A stretch of 64,000 nt of DNA from JBMNCR01 sp049366695 (GCA_049366695.1 JBMNCR010000012.1:1-64000), one strand, 5' to 3'. Numbered from the stretch's first letter, positions 54,200 to 62,419 are shown. Notes: a model not told the origin generated them from the sequence alone. Translations and numbers: made by a program.

Positions 54200-55556
54200 T
54201 TTTAATTTGTTCTTTTATATACGAATTATTGAGCCAAAAACACTGCTTTGTCAACATTCTACCATCTGGAAGAGGATAAGCATCATCCCTTTTAGAACTA
54301 TGAGGTCTTACATGAGCGACACTGCTATTTGATGAAGTTGGAAGATTATTATAATATTTGGATTTTATCTTTATTATCTCTACTCCTGACTTGATGACTT
54401 GTACTGTTCTGTCCCATACTTTTTTTATCTCGGTATCTAAATCTATTAAGGGCATATTCCAAAACATCCCTTTATCTAGGCGAAGGATATTATTTTTATC
54501 GTATCTAAATATTACAAATAAGAATTTAGTTTCAATAAACATATTTCTTAAGTCTGAATTTTCCCAATCTTGTTCAATGATTTCTGTGAACTTAAAAGTT
54601 GGGAAAGACATGTGTTGCTCAATCATCCCATTCTGTTCAACACGAATTGCTTTTATTTTAATATTAGCATTTTCGAATTCTTGCGCATTTTTAGTGTTTA
54701 CTTTCAGTATTTTCAAAGATATTTTCGAAGCAAAATTTTTGATGTTTTTTTTATACTTGACTTCATATTCAATGGACAAATCATCAACACTTTTCCCAAC
54801 ATTAGAATTAAGGATATGTAATACATATTCTTCAAAAGTTATATTAGTTAGTTGATTAGTATTTTTTACTATTGGGTCATATGTCGTTTTTCTTTTTCGA
54901 ATATACGTATTTAAGATATGAGTCATATATTTAGATTTCAATGAAAAAGCTCTTTGAGGAGCACATTCATTTGAATACGGTTGTTTTCTTAAAGCAGTAT
55001 TTTTATTACCTTTTGTACACGCGCCTAAATAGAAGGTATCTGATTCAGATAATGTATGAGCATTACCATTTCTAATGGTATCAACTATTTTCTCCCAATC
55101 ATCTTTAATAATTCTTAAATCACTTTTTGGAAATTGAAATAGTTGTGCAAAGTTAATTCTATAATCAAGTTGATTTAAATCTTCTTCATATAAATAGTAG
55201 ATAATTAAAAGAAGTTGGTTTTTATGAAGGAGTGTACTATTTTCAAAATTTTCTTGAATAATAGTCATATAATTAATTATATTTAATACTAATCTTTCTT
55301 TTGCAGAGTAAGAACCATTTTTATTTATTTTATATGGAGTTAATTTTAATTCAACACCAGCTTCTTTAAAATCTGGATTTGCATCATTATTTGGATCGTA
55401 TTTAAAATGATATTTTTCGATTAATTGTCCAAGATTTCCTTTGCCTTTATAAATTTTAGCATCATCTGGTAGCAATTCTTTAAAGGTTTTATTTAATATT
55501 TTTTTCGAATAATCTTCAATTGATTTAGGATCTTTATTATTATAAGGTAAATTCAT
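54186..55556 (-). CDS. Sau3AI/MutH-type type II restriction endonuclease
   Basis: Protein of 456 residues. KGKGNLGQLIEKYHFKYDP, then PDFKEAGVELKLTPYK, is the Sau3AI/MutH catalytic stretch; Asp62, Glu69 and Lys71 keep the spacing of MutH Asp70, Glu77, Lys79. The C-terminal half, about residues 240-456, fits the second, inactive MutH-like domain that Sau3AI uses as an allosteric site. Sau3AI is 489 residues and cuts before GATC. The C5 methyltransferase at 51834 should protect the host. The gene order R, second nuclease, M (convergent) is unusual. Confidence 0.88.
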   Translation of the reverse strand: MNLPYNNKDPKSIEDYSKKILNKTFKELLPDDAKIYKGKGNLGQLIEKYHFKYDPNNDANPDFKEAGVELKLTPYKINKNGSYSAKERLVLNIINYMTIIQENFENSTLLHKNQLLLIIYYLYEEDLNQLDYRINFAQLFQFPKSDLRIIKDDWEKIVDTIRNGNAHTLSESDTFYLGACTKGNKNTALRKQPYSNECAPQRAFSLKSKYMTHILNTYIRKRKTTYDPIVKNTNQLTNITFEEYVLHILNSNVGKSVDDLSIEYEVKYKKNIKNFASKISLKILKVNTKNAQEFENANIKIKAIRVEQNGMIEQHMSFPTFKFTEIIEQDWENSDLRNMFIETKFLFVIFRYDKNNILRLDKGMFWNMPLIDLDTEIKKVWDRTVQVIKSGVEIIKIKSKYYNNLPTSSNSSVAHVRPHSSKRDDAYPLPDGRMLTKQCFWLNNSYIKEQIKNGGD

Positions 55557-55632
55557 GTTTTATCTTCACATCCTTTATAGTACTAAGAAGTCTTGTTTAA
55601 TTGTCTTTTTATTATTATTTATTATGGGTACT

Positions 55633-56253
55633 TTAACCATAATGCATTTCTCTATGACAATTCGGACATACTGCAATTGTATTATCAATAGAATCATATC
55701 CTCCTTTAGATAAAGGTATAATATGATGTACTTCAAGATAAGGAGAATTATCAGATGATTTTAGAAAAGGTGCTGATTGATTACATTTTTCACAGATTCC
55801 ACTTGATCTTTCTAGTGTTTCTGCAACGATATCAGGATTCCTTTGATAAGTGGTTGTAGTAAGTGTGATTGTTCTAGGTCGTTTATTGGCGTTCATGATT
55901 CTTTTTTGTCTCTCTTCTTTGCTACTTTTAAGGCTTTTATGTACATTTAAAGTATGCTCATCTAAATATTTTTGAGAATAGAAGATATTTTTTATAAGCA
56001 TAAGAGCATCTTTGTACTTTGAATCAGCAGTATTTAATTCATTACTAAAAGATTGATTTTGTAAAACTGACTTTTTATTTTTACGGATATTAAAATGATG
56101 TAAAATTTTCATTGTCTCATAGCCCCCACCATTATTAGGCGCGGGTAAATGAAGCGTTTCTTTTTGTATTTGTCTATGACTTTTACCGTTATATAGATAA
56201 TCTAATAGAACTTTTTGTATTGTTGAAATATCATATTTATTAATAATACTCAC
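55633..56253 (-). CDS. HNH endonuclease
   Basis: Protein of 206 residues. The last 60 residues are a zinc-bound HNH domain: SSGICEKCNQSAPF, LEVHHIIPLSKGG, DNTIAVCPNCHREMHYG. The first 130 residues are helical and basic, with an HTH-like YLYNGKSHRQIQ segment that may contact DNA. It belongs to the McrA-like HNH group often found with restriction systems. Its strand and spacing (76 bases before the Sau3AI-type gene) place it in the same operon. Confidence 0.85.
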   Translation of the reverse strand: MSIINKYDISTIQKVLLDYLYNGKSHRQIQKETLHLPAPNNGGGYETMKILHHFNIRKNKKSVLQNQSFSNELNTADSKYKDALMLIKNIFYSQKYLDEHTLNVHKSLKSSKEERQKRIMNANKRPRTITLTTTTYQRNPDIVAETLERSSGICEKCNQSAPFLKSSDNSPYLEVHHIIPLSKGGYDSIDNTIAVCPNCHREMHYG

Positions 56254-56291
56254 GTATAATCATTCCTTGCTTATACAACATGATTAAATTG

Positions 56292-56732
56292 CTAAATAAT
56301 TAAGTTGCATTTAAATTTATCAAAATAAAAATCTTCTAAATTTTCAACATTATCAAATAAAATACTTAAGTCTGTATCTTTGTAGTTATATTTATTAGTA
56401 TGGGTGCATGTTCGAATATAATATATATGAGACTTCAATTTATTATCATCATTAGGATCTTTAAATTTAATGATATCCTTTTTAATTGGCACAAATTTAT
56501 GCCGAGCAACTTCTTTTCCTTCTTTTAAAACAATAAGTAATGCATTATCTTTTAAATAGGCAACATCATATTTTTCTTTAGGATATAATCCCAAAGAATA
56601 CCTGCAATCAATTTCATTAACATAATAATCTGTTAATCTTTCTTCTGAACAAAAGCCTGTAACTATTATATGGTCATCACAAACATTAAATATTGCGCTA
56701 TTAAGCTCTTCTAATTTAGGTTGTAGGAGCAT
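56292..56732 (-). CDS. Unknown protein of the nuclease operon
   Basis: Protein of 146 residues, soluble, mixed strand and helix, acidic near the end (NYKDTDLSILFDNVENLEDF). I recognise no domain. It overlaps the DnaQ-BRCT gene end by 17 bases and lies 38 bases before the HNH gene, so it is made with them. A role as an adaptor or inhibitor of one nuclease is possible but unsupported. Confidence 0.65.
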   Translation of the reverse strand: MLLQPKLEELNSAIFNVCDDHIIVTGFCSEERLTDYYVNEIDCRYSLGLYPKEKYDVAYLKDNALLIVLKEGKEVARHKFVPIKKDIIKFKDPNDDNKLKSHIYYIRTCTHTNKYNYKDTDLSILFDNVENLEDFYFDKFKCNLII

Positions 56733-57672
56733 GTTTAACCTCCCCTAATAATTCTATAAATTTATCTTCATTAATAATATTAATCTCATATCCTTTTTCA
56801 ATGAGTGCATAGGCTTTTTCTTCTTTATTACTTATCCCATCTTCACCAACTATTGACTTGTCCTGGATACCAACTACTAGATAGTCGGTTGTTTTAGTGA
56901 CTGTACTACGGTTTTTACCCCCAAGATTTACGATGCTTTGCATAGCTGCCTTCCTATGCAATGTTAGAAGTGTTCCAGTTAAAACAATATTTTTTTCATA
57001 GAATGGATGATCTGAATTGAAATTATCAGTTGTTGGGACTACATCAGATATGCGGACGCTGTGAAATTTGCGTTTTTTGCCTATAGATTTTTGTGAATTT
57101 AAATCATGTATTCTTTTTATCTTTATGTTAGAATGAGCATAACAATAAGATTTAAATGAATCTTCATTTTTATACTCAATACTTTTTAGGACGATTTTTG
57201 CACATGTTAAAGCATCACATAACGCATTATGATGGTTTTCAATCGGAATTCCAAAATGTGCAGCTTTATCTTTCAAAGAGTTTCCTACATTATCATAGCA
57301 CGCCATATTTGAAAATTGTATGCTACATAGATAGTAAAAATAAGGGATAGATATTTCATATTCCAATAAAGATAATTTTAAGACAGACATATCGAATGAG
57401 GCATTATGAGCAATAATGATATTATTTATGTTGAAGTATTTTTTAATTTCATCCCATACTTCTGAAAAATTTGGTGCATCTTGGACTTGATCTGGAGTAA
57501 TGCCATGAATTTTAATATTAATAGAATCAAACTTCATTACAGGAGGTTTAATCAGTGAATAATACTTATCACAAATAATACTATCTTTAACTGCTACAAG
57601 AGCAACAGAACAGGCACTATTTAGGCTTCTATTTGCAGTTTCAAAATCAATGGCTACAAAATCGTAAGACAT
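56716..57672 (-). CDS. DnaQ-like 3'-5' exonuclease with BRCT domain
   Basis: Protein of 318 residues. The DEDDh exonuclease holds FVAIDFETANRS (Asp-Glu), IIAHNASFDMSVL and HHNALCDALTCA, ending near 175. A BRCT domain fills about 225-310 (KNIVLTGTLLTLHRKAAM, VNLGGKNRSTVTKTTDYLVVG). The exonuclease should trim DNA ends, and BRCT may bind phospho-ends or partner proteins. Similar fusions occur in Firmicutes as stand-alone repair proteins. Here it opens an operon of nucleases. Confidence 0.88.
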   Translation of the reverse strand: MSYDFVAIDFETANRSLNSACSVALVAVKDSIICDKYYSLIKPPVMKFDSINIKIHGITPDQVQDAPNFSEVWDEIKKYFNINNIIIAHNASFDMSVLKLSLLEYEISIPYFYYLCSIQFSNMACYDNVGNSLKDKAAHFGIPIENHHNALCDALTCAKIVLKSIEYKNEDSFKSYCYAHSNIKIKRIHDLNSQKSIGKKRKFHSVRISDVVPTTDNFNSDHPFYEKNIVLTGTLLTLHRKAAMQSIVNLGGKNRSTVTKTTDYLVVGIQDKSIVGEDGISNKEEKAYALIEKGYEINIINEDKFIELLGEVKHAPTT

Positions 57673-57768
57673 TTAGATTTCCCCCTTTTATTTCTCTGCA
57701 AATAACCAATAAGCAATAATTAATACAAATACAGAGAATATAATAATTAAATTCTTTATTTTACAATA

Positions 57769-57910
57769 TTTGCACAAAACCCAAAAATAATACGGCTTAT
57801 CATAAGCCGTAGTTGTCATCAATCTTTATTGTCGTTTTTTCTCTTCTCAGCAAGTAAATATCTAGCTTCTATATATTCAATAATTGATTCTATATCTTCA
57901 TCATCCATTG
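57769..57910. repeat. Direct repeat, copy A (repressor 3' end and terminator)
   Basis: 142 bases that match 59170-59313 almost exactly; differences are a two-base length change after ACCC and one G/A change. It includes the terminator palindrome TACGGCTTAT-C-ATAAGCCGTA at 57791-57811 and the end of a repressor gene. Confidence 0.92.
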
Positions 57911-57938
57911 TGTCATAGTTCGTAAAAGCCAGTTCTTT
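57819..57938 (-). pseudogene. Remnant: last 39 codons of a repressor paralogue
   Basis: The frame KELAFTNYDTMDDEDIES ... AEKRKNDNKD equals the end of the repressor at 59222 with a few changes (TNYDT for KNFDA). It is cut off upstream after a stop and has no start. It marks where an older repressor gene ended before replacement or insertion. Confidence 0.85.
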
Positions 57939-58008
57939 ATTTCATAATTTTGGACATTGGAATAGTTATCTATAGTCAGGGCTTATATGGATAGCATTAA
58001 TAAGTATA

Positions 58009-59082
58009 TTACTCTATATTATACAATCCAACAGCCTTAATTAGTTCGTTTTTATATTGAATGATACTATGTATGTTTTCCAAAGAGTATCTTTGTCCGC
58101 GTTGACTACCATCGGCGATAATAATGGATTTAGAATTTTCTTTCAAGACTAAACGACAAATCCATTTTCTTGTATTACCATCGATTAAGATGCCTAAATA
58201 AGATAATGTATCTTTATAGGTAATTTTGGAAAAGTCTATAGTATCACTTAACAGAGTTTTGACTATTCCAAATGACTCTATCTCTTCTAATGTGGTTTTT
58301 ATTTCATCACTTTTTTCTACAGCAATTTCTTCTAATTCCATAATTTCATTCTTGGATTCATTATCTTTATTCTTATTAATAGCTTGATTGAGCATTGTAT
58401 TCAGAAGTTCACTTTTATATTGTTTTATTGCTTTTGTAATTAGTGTAGTAAACTTATCTTTTACATTTTGGGTTTTACGACCATTATAGAACTCTGATAA
58501 TATAAATTCTATAAAGTTATCACTAGGTGTTTCGAAGATATTATTTAGCACTAAACTAATGTCATTCATATATTTTAGTTCGCTGGCACTGTCTAAGAGG
58601 TTGTCTACATCAAAATTTTCTTTTTTAAATTTCATTAATTGTTTGATTTTCGAATCTTTTAAGTCTAAAAAATCAAATTCAAAGAAAGGTTTCAGATCTA
58701 ATTTATTTGTTTCATCTAAATCAGTAAAAAAGTGATATTTAATACCATTAGTTAATATTCCAAATTTAGAAGTTGTTGTTGAGAAGTACCTAAATAATTG
58801 ACTCCCATGTTTATCTAATATGGATTCGCTACAAGATTTTGCTTCAATAAGTATGATAGGTTCTCCATTAATAAAAATGGCGTAATCAACTTTTTCTCCT
58901 TTTTTTGTACCAAAATCAGCTGTAAATTCTGGAACAAACTCACTTGGATTAAAGACATCATATCCAAGTAGACTAAAGAATGGCATAATTAAAGCTGTTT
59001 TCGTTGCCTCTTCAGTTTGGACTTTATCTTTCATGTCTTCTACTCTTTTTGCAAATTGTTTGATACTTGAATCAAAATCCAT
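58009..59082 (-). CDS. Stand-alone type I restriction HsdR-N nuclease
   Basis: Protein of 357 residues from ATG 59082, with GAGGGG 8 bases ahead. Residues 1-140 match HSDR_N: KTALIMPFFSLLGYDVF, then KVDYAIFINGEPIILIEAKS with the PD-(D/E)XK residues. No helicase part follows; the rest is helical with a strand-rich end (WICRLVLKENSKSIII). Lone HsdR-N proteins are frequent in prophages next to the repressor. A role in exclusion or host-DNA defence is likely but unproved. It is flanked by the 142-base direct repeats. Confidence 0.82.
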   Translation of the reverse strand: MDFDSSIKQFAKRVEDMKDKVQTEEATKTALIMPFFSLLGYDVFNPSEFVPEFTADFGTKKGEKVDYAIFINGEPIILIEAKSCSESILDKHGSQLFRYFSTTTSKFGILTNGIKYHFFTDLDETNKLDLKPFFEFDFLDLKDSKIKQLMKFKKENFDVDNLLDSASELKYMNDISLVLNNIFETPSDNFIEFILSEFYNGRKTQNVKDKFTTLITKAIKQYKSELLNTMLNQAINKNKDNESKNEIMELEEIAVEKSDEIKTTLEEIESFGIVKTLLSDTIDFSKITYKDTLSYLGILIDGNTRKWICRLVLKENSKSIIIADGSQRGQRYSLENIHSIIQYKNELIKAVGLYNIE

Positions 59083-59169
59083 TTTATATTCCCCTCTTTT
59101 CATATGTAAATAAACAATAAATAATATAAAATCATATATTTTAATTATTTATTTCAATCTTTAACAAAA

Positions 59170-59313
59170 TTTGCACAAAACCCTAAAAAATAATACGGCT
59201 TATCATAAGCCGTAGTTGTCATCAATCTTTATTGTCATTTTTTCTCTTCTCAGCAAGTAAATATCTAGCTTCTATATATTCAATAATTGATTCTATATCT
59301 TCATCATCCATTG
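59170..59313. repeat. Direct repeat, copy B (intact repressor 3' end)
   Basis: 144 bases matching copy A at 57769-57910. Here the repeat continues into the complete repressor gene. Beyond 59313 the two copies diverge but stay related over the next 40-50 bases, so they are old paralogues rather than a recent exact duplication. Confidence 0.92.
59194..59214 (-). terminator. Terminator of the repressor gene
   Basis: Palindrome TACGGCTTAT-C-ATAAGCCGTA followed on the minus strand by TTATTTTTT. The same structure stands in copy A at 57791-57811. Confidence 0.8.
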
Positions 59314-59632
59314 CATCAAAGTTTTTAAATGCTAATTCTTTATCTTTAAGCTTTGGATGTTTAAATAATTCTTTTAAACGCTCCTTAGGAGTAAGTTCTT
59401 TATCTTCAGCAGAAACTTGATAAGGTGTAGGGTTGTCTGTTTTATTTAGTAAAAAATCTACAGAACAATTGAAAATTTCAGAAAGCTTAATTAAGGCTTT
59501 TGAATCAGGTTCATTTATATCTTTTTCCCATTTTCCAATAGCTTGTTGGGTAAGATTTAGTAATTCAGCTAACCTTTTTTGTGTCATGCTGTTTTTTTCT
59601 CTAAGATATTTAATTTTTTTACCTAAAGTCAT
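59222..59632 (-). CDS. XRE-type phage repressor (ImmR/cI-like)
   Basis: Protein of 136 residues from ATG 59632 (MTLGKKIKYLREKN), with GAGGTG 7 bases ahead; an ATG at 59677 has no such site. The helix-turn-helix is SMTQKRLAELLNLTQQAIGKWEKDINEP. The C-terminal part is acidic and helical, without a LexA-type protease domain, as in repressors cut by ImmA. It faces a Cro-like gene across an operator region. It should keep the lysogen quiet. Confidence 0.92.
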   Translation of the reverse strand: MTLGKKIKYLREKNSMTQKRLAELLNLTQQAIGKWEKDINEPDSKALIKLSEIFNCSVDFLLNKTDNPTPYQVSAEDKELTPKERLKELFKHPKLKDKELAFKNFDAMDDEDIESIIEYIEARYLLAEKRKNDNKD

Positions 59633-59685
59633 AAGACACACCTCATATTCATATTCTACAACAAAAAGTATTATCATTTATAAAT

Positions 59686-59738
59686 AACACCGAAAAGTTC
59701 ATTTTTATATTGACAACACCGAAAAGTTGTTGTATATT
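59686..59738 (+). promoter_or_regulatory. Early promoter and repeated operator
   Basis: AACACCGAAAAGTT occurs at 59686-59699 and 59715-59728, 29 bases apart. The second overlaps a near-perfect promoter, TTGACA (59710-59715) and TATATT (59733-59738) with 17 bases between. Repressor bound there would block early transcription. Confidence 0.85.
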
Positions 59739-59789
59739 AAATACAACGATACGGCGTAATACTACTTTAAGGTGTATGGAGGTGAAAAT

Positions 59790-60002
59790 ATGAGAGAACG
59801 AAAATGGTTAATAAGGAGAAGGGATAAAAAATCTCAAATTAATATTGCTAACGAGGTAGGTATTACTCAACAAGCATATAGTGCTATAGAAAATGGGATA
59901 AGAAATCCTTCAGTAGCCATTGCTAAAAAAATTGCGGCAATTCTAGATTTTGATTGGACTAAGTTCTTTGATGATGATGAAAACTTAAAAGAAACAGGAT
60001 AG
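59790..60002 (+). CDS. Cro-like XRE regulator
   Basis: Protein of 70 residues from ATG 59790 (MRERKWLIRRRDKK), preceded by GGAGGTG. The helix-turn-helix is SQINIANEVGITQQAYSAIENG, with the usual FFDDDENLKETG end of small phage XRE proteins. It is divergent from the repressor and is the first early gene, the place of Cro. Confidence 0.9.
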   Translation: MRERKWLIRRRDKKSQINIANEVGITQQAYSAIENGIRNPSVAIAKKIAAILDFDWTKFFDDDENLKETG

Positions 60003-60014
60003 GGGGAACGATAA

Positions 60015-60260
60015 ATGGAGCGAATTATATGTGACGATCTAGTTAAGTATCAGTGTAAAGTTTGTAATAAACAGTTTATAGTGAGCCACTTTCAAACTTT
60101 AGATATAGAAAATCAAGAAAAAAGGAATTGCAATTTAATCTGTCCTTTCTGTAAAAGCACGAGTGAATGTATAGTAGGTCCAGTAACATCAGAAACAGAT
60201 TACGATTTTCTAGCTAACTATTGGGGTTGCTTAGGAATTTATACAAAGAGAAACAAGTAG
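60015..60260 (+). CDS. Small phage protein with zinc ribbon
   Basis: Protein of 81 residues with two CxxC pairs (YQCKVCNKQF and ICPFCKS), so it probably binds zinc. GGGGGA precedes the ATG, 12 bases after the Cro-like gene. I recognise no named family; short zinc-ribbon proteins are common in phage early regions. Confidence 0.6.
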   Translation: MERIICDDLVKYQCKVCNKQFIVSHFQTLDIENQEKRNCNLICPFCKSTSECIVGPVTSETDYDFLANYWGCLGIYTKRNK

Positions 60261-60272
60261 GGGGTGAGAGCG

Positions 60273-60448
60273 GTGGATGTGAATAAAGAAATAAACAAAT
60301 TTGAGTGTATAGTTGATAGGGATAATAGATTAAGAAAGATTGCCCTCAAAACGCTTGAGACATGCAAGGGCAAAACCTTTCTTTACATGAATTAAATCTA
60401 GTTCTAGACGTGATGAAAATGATAGCATTTTGTGAAACAAAATTATGA
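60273..60448 (+). pseudogene. Short early gene with a probable -1 frameshift
   Basis: Starts at GTG 60273 behind GGGGGTGAG. The first frame reads MDVNKEINKFECIVDRDN ... CKGKTF and stops soon after. A one-base slip back at CCTTTCTTT gives KTFSLHELNLVLDVMKMIAFCETKL to a stop at 60448, a more natural end. It is either a mutation, a sequence error or a programmed slip. The combined product would be about 58 residues. Confidence 0.45.
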
Positions 60449-60571
60449 TTATTCCATATTTATATTTCAACTATACAGTTGATATGAAAATTATATCATG
60501 AGCTAAACTGGTCTAGTATTAATTACTAAATAATAAAAAAAATGCCAAAAAACAGGAGAAGGGGTTACTAT

Positions 60572-60916
60572 TTGAATATTAATTTGAAACCACAGTTAAT
60601 TACTGAGATAGATTTATTTTGTTACATGGTGGAAAGAGGTAAACCAACTGCATTAATAACTATCAAGGATCAATATATTAATGATGCAATTGATTATGTG
60701 AAATTAAATTATAAATTAGAAACATATGTATGTGATTTGGCTGATGGTTGGAAACAGCTATGGATTTATAAAAGAGACTATTTTATTGAAATAATAAACT
60801 GCTTACCTGAAATGCCAAAAACAATTTATGATCATTGGGTATTAGGTAAGGTTTTTGGCTATTCAGATGAAGCCATTGAAGAATTTTTACATGATGTTAA
60901 AATTAAGAAATTTTAA
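60572..60916 (+). CDS. Unknown early protein
   Basis: Protein of 114 residues from TTG 60572, chosen because GGAGAAGGGG lies 7 bases ahead; the ATG at 60542 has none. It is soluble, with an alternating strand-helix start (LITIKDQYINDAIDYVKL) and an acidic helical end. I recognise no domain. Its end overlaps the end of a minus-strand zinc-ribbon gene by 14 bases. Confidence 0.6.
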   Translation: MNINLKPQLITEIDLFCYMVERGKPTALITIKDQYINDAIDYVKLNYKLETYVCDLADGWKQLWIYKRDYFIEIINCLPEMPKTIYDHWVLGKVFGYSDEAIEEFLHDVKIKKF

Positions 60917-61043
60917 CAAATTCAGTGCCATTACATTTTGGACATGGTGGTAAAGTATCAGAATCATCATCTAATGTTACTAAAGTACCGCATTTTGTAC
61001 ATTTATATGTACCTTTACCTGGTTTTTCACCTGTATTTGGCAT
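60903..61043 (-). CDS. Zinc-ribbon protein, antisense to the early genes
   Basis: Protein of 46 residues: MPNTGEKPGKGTYKCTKCG, then VTLDDDSDTLPPCPKC and a short tail. Two CxxC pairs form a rubredoxin-like zinc ribbon of a small conserved family in Firmicutes. AAAGGAGGTG lies 7 bases before the ATG, a very strong site. It runs opposite to the early genes, so it is probably expressed in the lysogen or is cargo. Confidence 0.8.
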   Translation of the reverse strand: MPNTGEKPGKGTYKCTKCGTLVTLDDDSDTLPPCPKCNGTEFVKIS

Positions 61044-61183
61044 GTAAAACACCTCCTTTTATGCAATATCATATCATAATATGTATAAAAATGGAAAGCA
61101 AAGACAATTTATTCTTTAATACTTAGAGATATTTTAAAAGTACCAATAGATAAGGTGGAAAGAGAGGAGGGAAGAAGTTTGCT

Positions 61184-61276
61184 TTGAAAGATGACAACAT
61201 AAGAAATATGCAAAGACGTAAAAATTATAGGGATTTTATAAGATTATTTAGCAACTACTTTAATTTTATCAAGTAA
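61184..61276 (+). CDS. Possible 30-residue early peptide
   Basis: Starts at TTG 61184; GGAGGG lies 12 bases ahead, rather far. The product LKDDNIRNMQRRKNYRDFIR and a short tail is basic and aromatic. An overlapping frame upstream, KVPIDKVEREEGRSLL, looks like the end of another lost gene. Weak support. Confidence 0.3.
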   Translation: MKDDNIRNMQRRKNYRDFIRLFSNYFNFIK

Positions 61277-61290
61277 AGGGGGTGGTGGGA

Positions 61291-61725
61291 ATGTTGGATA
61301 ACTGCAGAAATATATATAAAACTGCAAGAGAAACTGCTGGTTTGACACAGGAGAAGGCATCAGAATTATTATTTATTAGTGTTAGATCCATAGCAGATTA
61401 TGAATCTGGTAGAACAATACCTGGTGATGATGTGGTATGTAGGATGATAGAAAATTATAAGTCCAAAATACTGGCATATATGCATTTGAAGTATTCTTCA
61501 GATGTAGGATATAAATATTTACCTGATATCATATCAAATGATTTTTCTACGTCAGTTATTAGATTTCAAAAGGAATATCAGGATATAAGCACAGTACATA
61601 AAGATATGATTGAAGTTGCTTGTGATGGAATGGTTGATGATAACGAGGTACATAAATGGGAGAAGGTTAAAAAGGAAATATCTGAAATGGCGGGTGCTGC
61701 CATGGCATTAATGTTCGCAAAGTAG
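61291..61725 (+). CDS. XRE regulator with C-terminal helical extension
   Basis: Protein of 144 residues from ATG 61291, behind GGGGGTGGTGGG. The helix-turn-helix (TAGLTQEKASELLFISVRSIADYESG) fills residues 10-50, and an all-helical part of 90 residues follows. Such two-part XRE proteins lie in the early regions of clostridial phages and may control later genes. Confidence 0.8.
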   Translation: MLDNCRNIYKTARETAGLTQEKASELLFISVRSIADYESGRTIPGDDVVCRMIENYKSKILAYMHLKYSSDVGYKYLPDIISNDFSTSVIRFQKEYQDISTVHKDMIEVACDGMVDDNEVHKWEKVKKEISEMAGAAMALMFAK

Positions 61726-61798
61726 ATAAAGAAAGTTAATGTGAAAACTCACATTTTATAAAAGAGGTAAATATTATGGCAGTGAGGTGATAAATATT

Positions 61799-61945
61799 AT
61801 GGAAAAAAGAAAATACACTATTATAAATGTTGTGGAACCTGTTTCTGACGAAGAAAGGCGTATGCGAATGAATAAAGCTATGAAAATTATGTTAGAAGCA
61901 GAAAGAAGAGCTCAATTAAAGAAACAACAAACGAATACTAATTAA
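61799..61945 (+). CDS. Short basic early protein
   Basis: Protein of 48 residues: MEKRKYTIINVVEPVSDEER, then a helical basic run (MRMNKAMKIMLEAERRAQLK). GAGGTG lies 9 bases before the ATG. Similar short proteins occur in mobile elements of Clostridia; the function is unknown. Confidence 0.6.
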   Translation: MEKRKYTIINVVEPVSDEERRMRMNKAMKIMLEAERRAQLKKQQTNTN

Positions 61946-61995
61946 ATTTTTACATATGAAGTTAAATTAACGTTAATTTAAAGGAGGATAAGGTT

Positions 61996-62112
61996 ATGAC
62001 TATATCACAAGTAATAGAAGTGTTTAAAAGTAAATTAGGGGAAGATGACATGGAAGATGAAGCAATAGATATAGCTATTACAATCATGGAAAAATTTGAG
62101 CAACAGTATTAA
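61996..62112 (+). CDS. Short acidic early protein
   Basis: Protein of 38 residues, MTISQVIEVFKSKLGEDDME then a helical end (IAITIMEKFEQQY). AAGGAGG lies 9 bases before the ATG. Acidic and helical; no family known to me. Confidence 0.55.
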   Translation: MTISQVIEVFKSKLGEDDMEDEAIDIAITIMEKFEQQY

Positions 62113-62127
62113 AGAAAGGGGTTTAAT

Positions 62128-62274
62128 ATGGAAGACCTAATGATGAATCTTAAAAGATATAAATTTACACTAAAGGAATGTTATTGGCTGTATAGAAGTC
62201 ACAATATTTGCACTATATGCTCTGATGGAAAAATTAATAATTTTGTGCAAGAAAAAAGAGCCACCTGCCAGTGA
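62128..62274 (+). CDS. Short cysteine-containing early protein
   Basis: Protein of 48 residues: MEDLMMNLKRYKFTLKECYW, then HNICTICSDGKIN and a short polar tail. AAAGGGG precedes the ATG. CTIC may bind metal. It begins 16 bases after the preceding short gene. No family recognised. Confidence 0.5.
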   Translation: MEDLMMNLKRYKFTLKECYWLYRSHNICTICSDGKINNFVQEKRATCQ

Positions 62275-62419
62275 CTCAAGAGAAATATAAAACTTTGTTT
62301 AATTATAACATATAGAAAATAAGCTGCGAAATATTTTATTTATCCCTTACAAAAATATTAATCATTTGTAGGGGATAGAATACTACATAAATTTATTACT
62401 AAAGGAGGAATATTTGTAA

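Noticed and set aside
58009..59082. Complete type I restriction system
   Set aside because: There is no helicase part, no HsdM and no HsdS; only the N-terminal nuclease domain is present.
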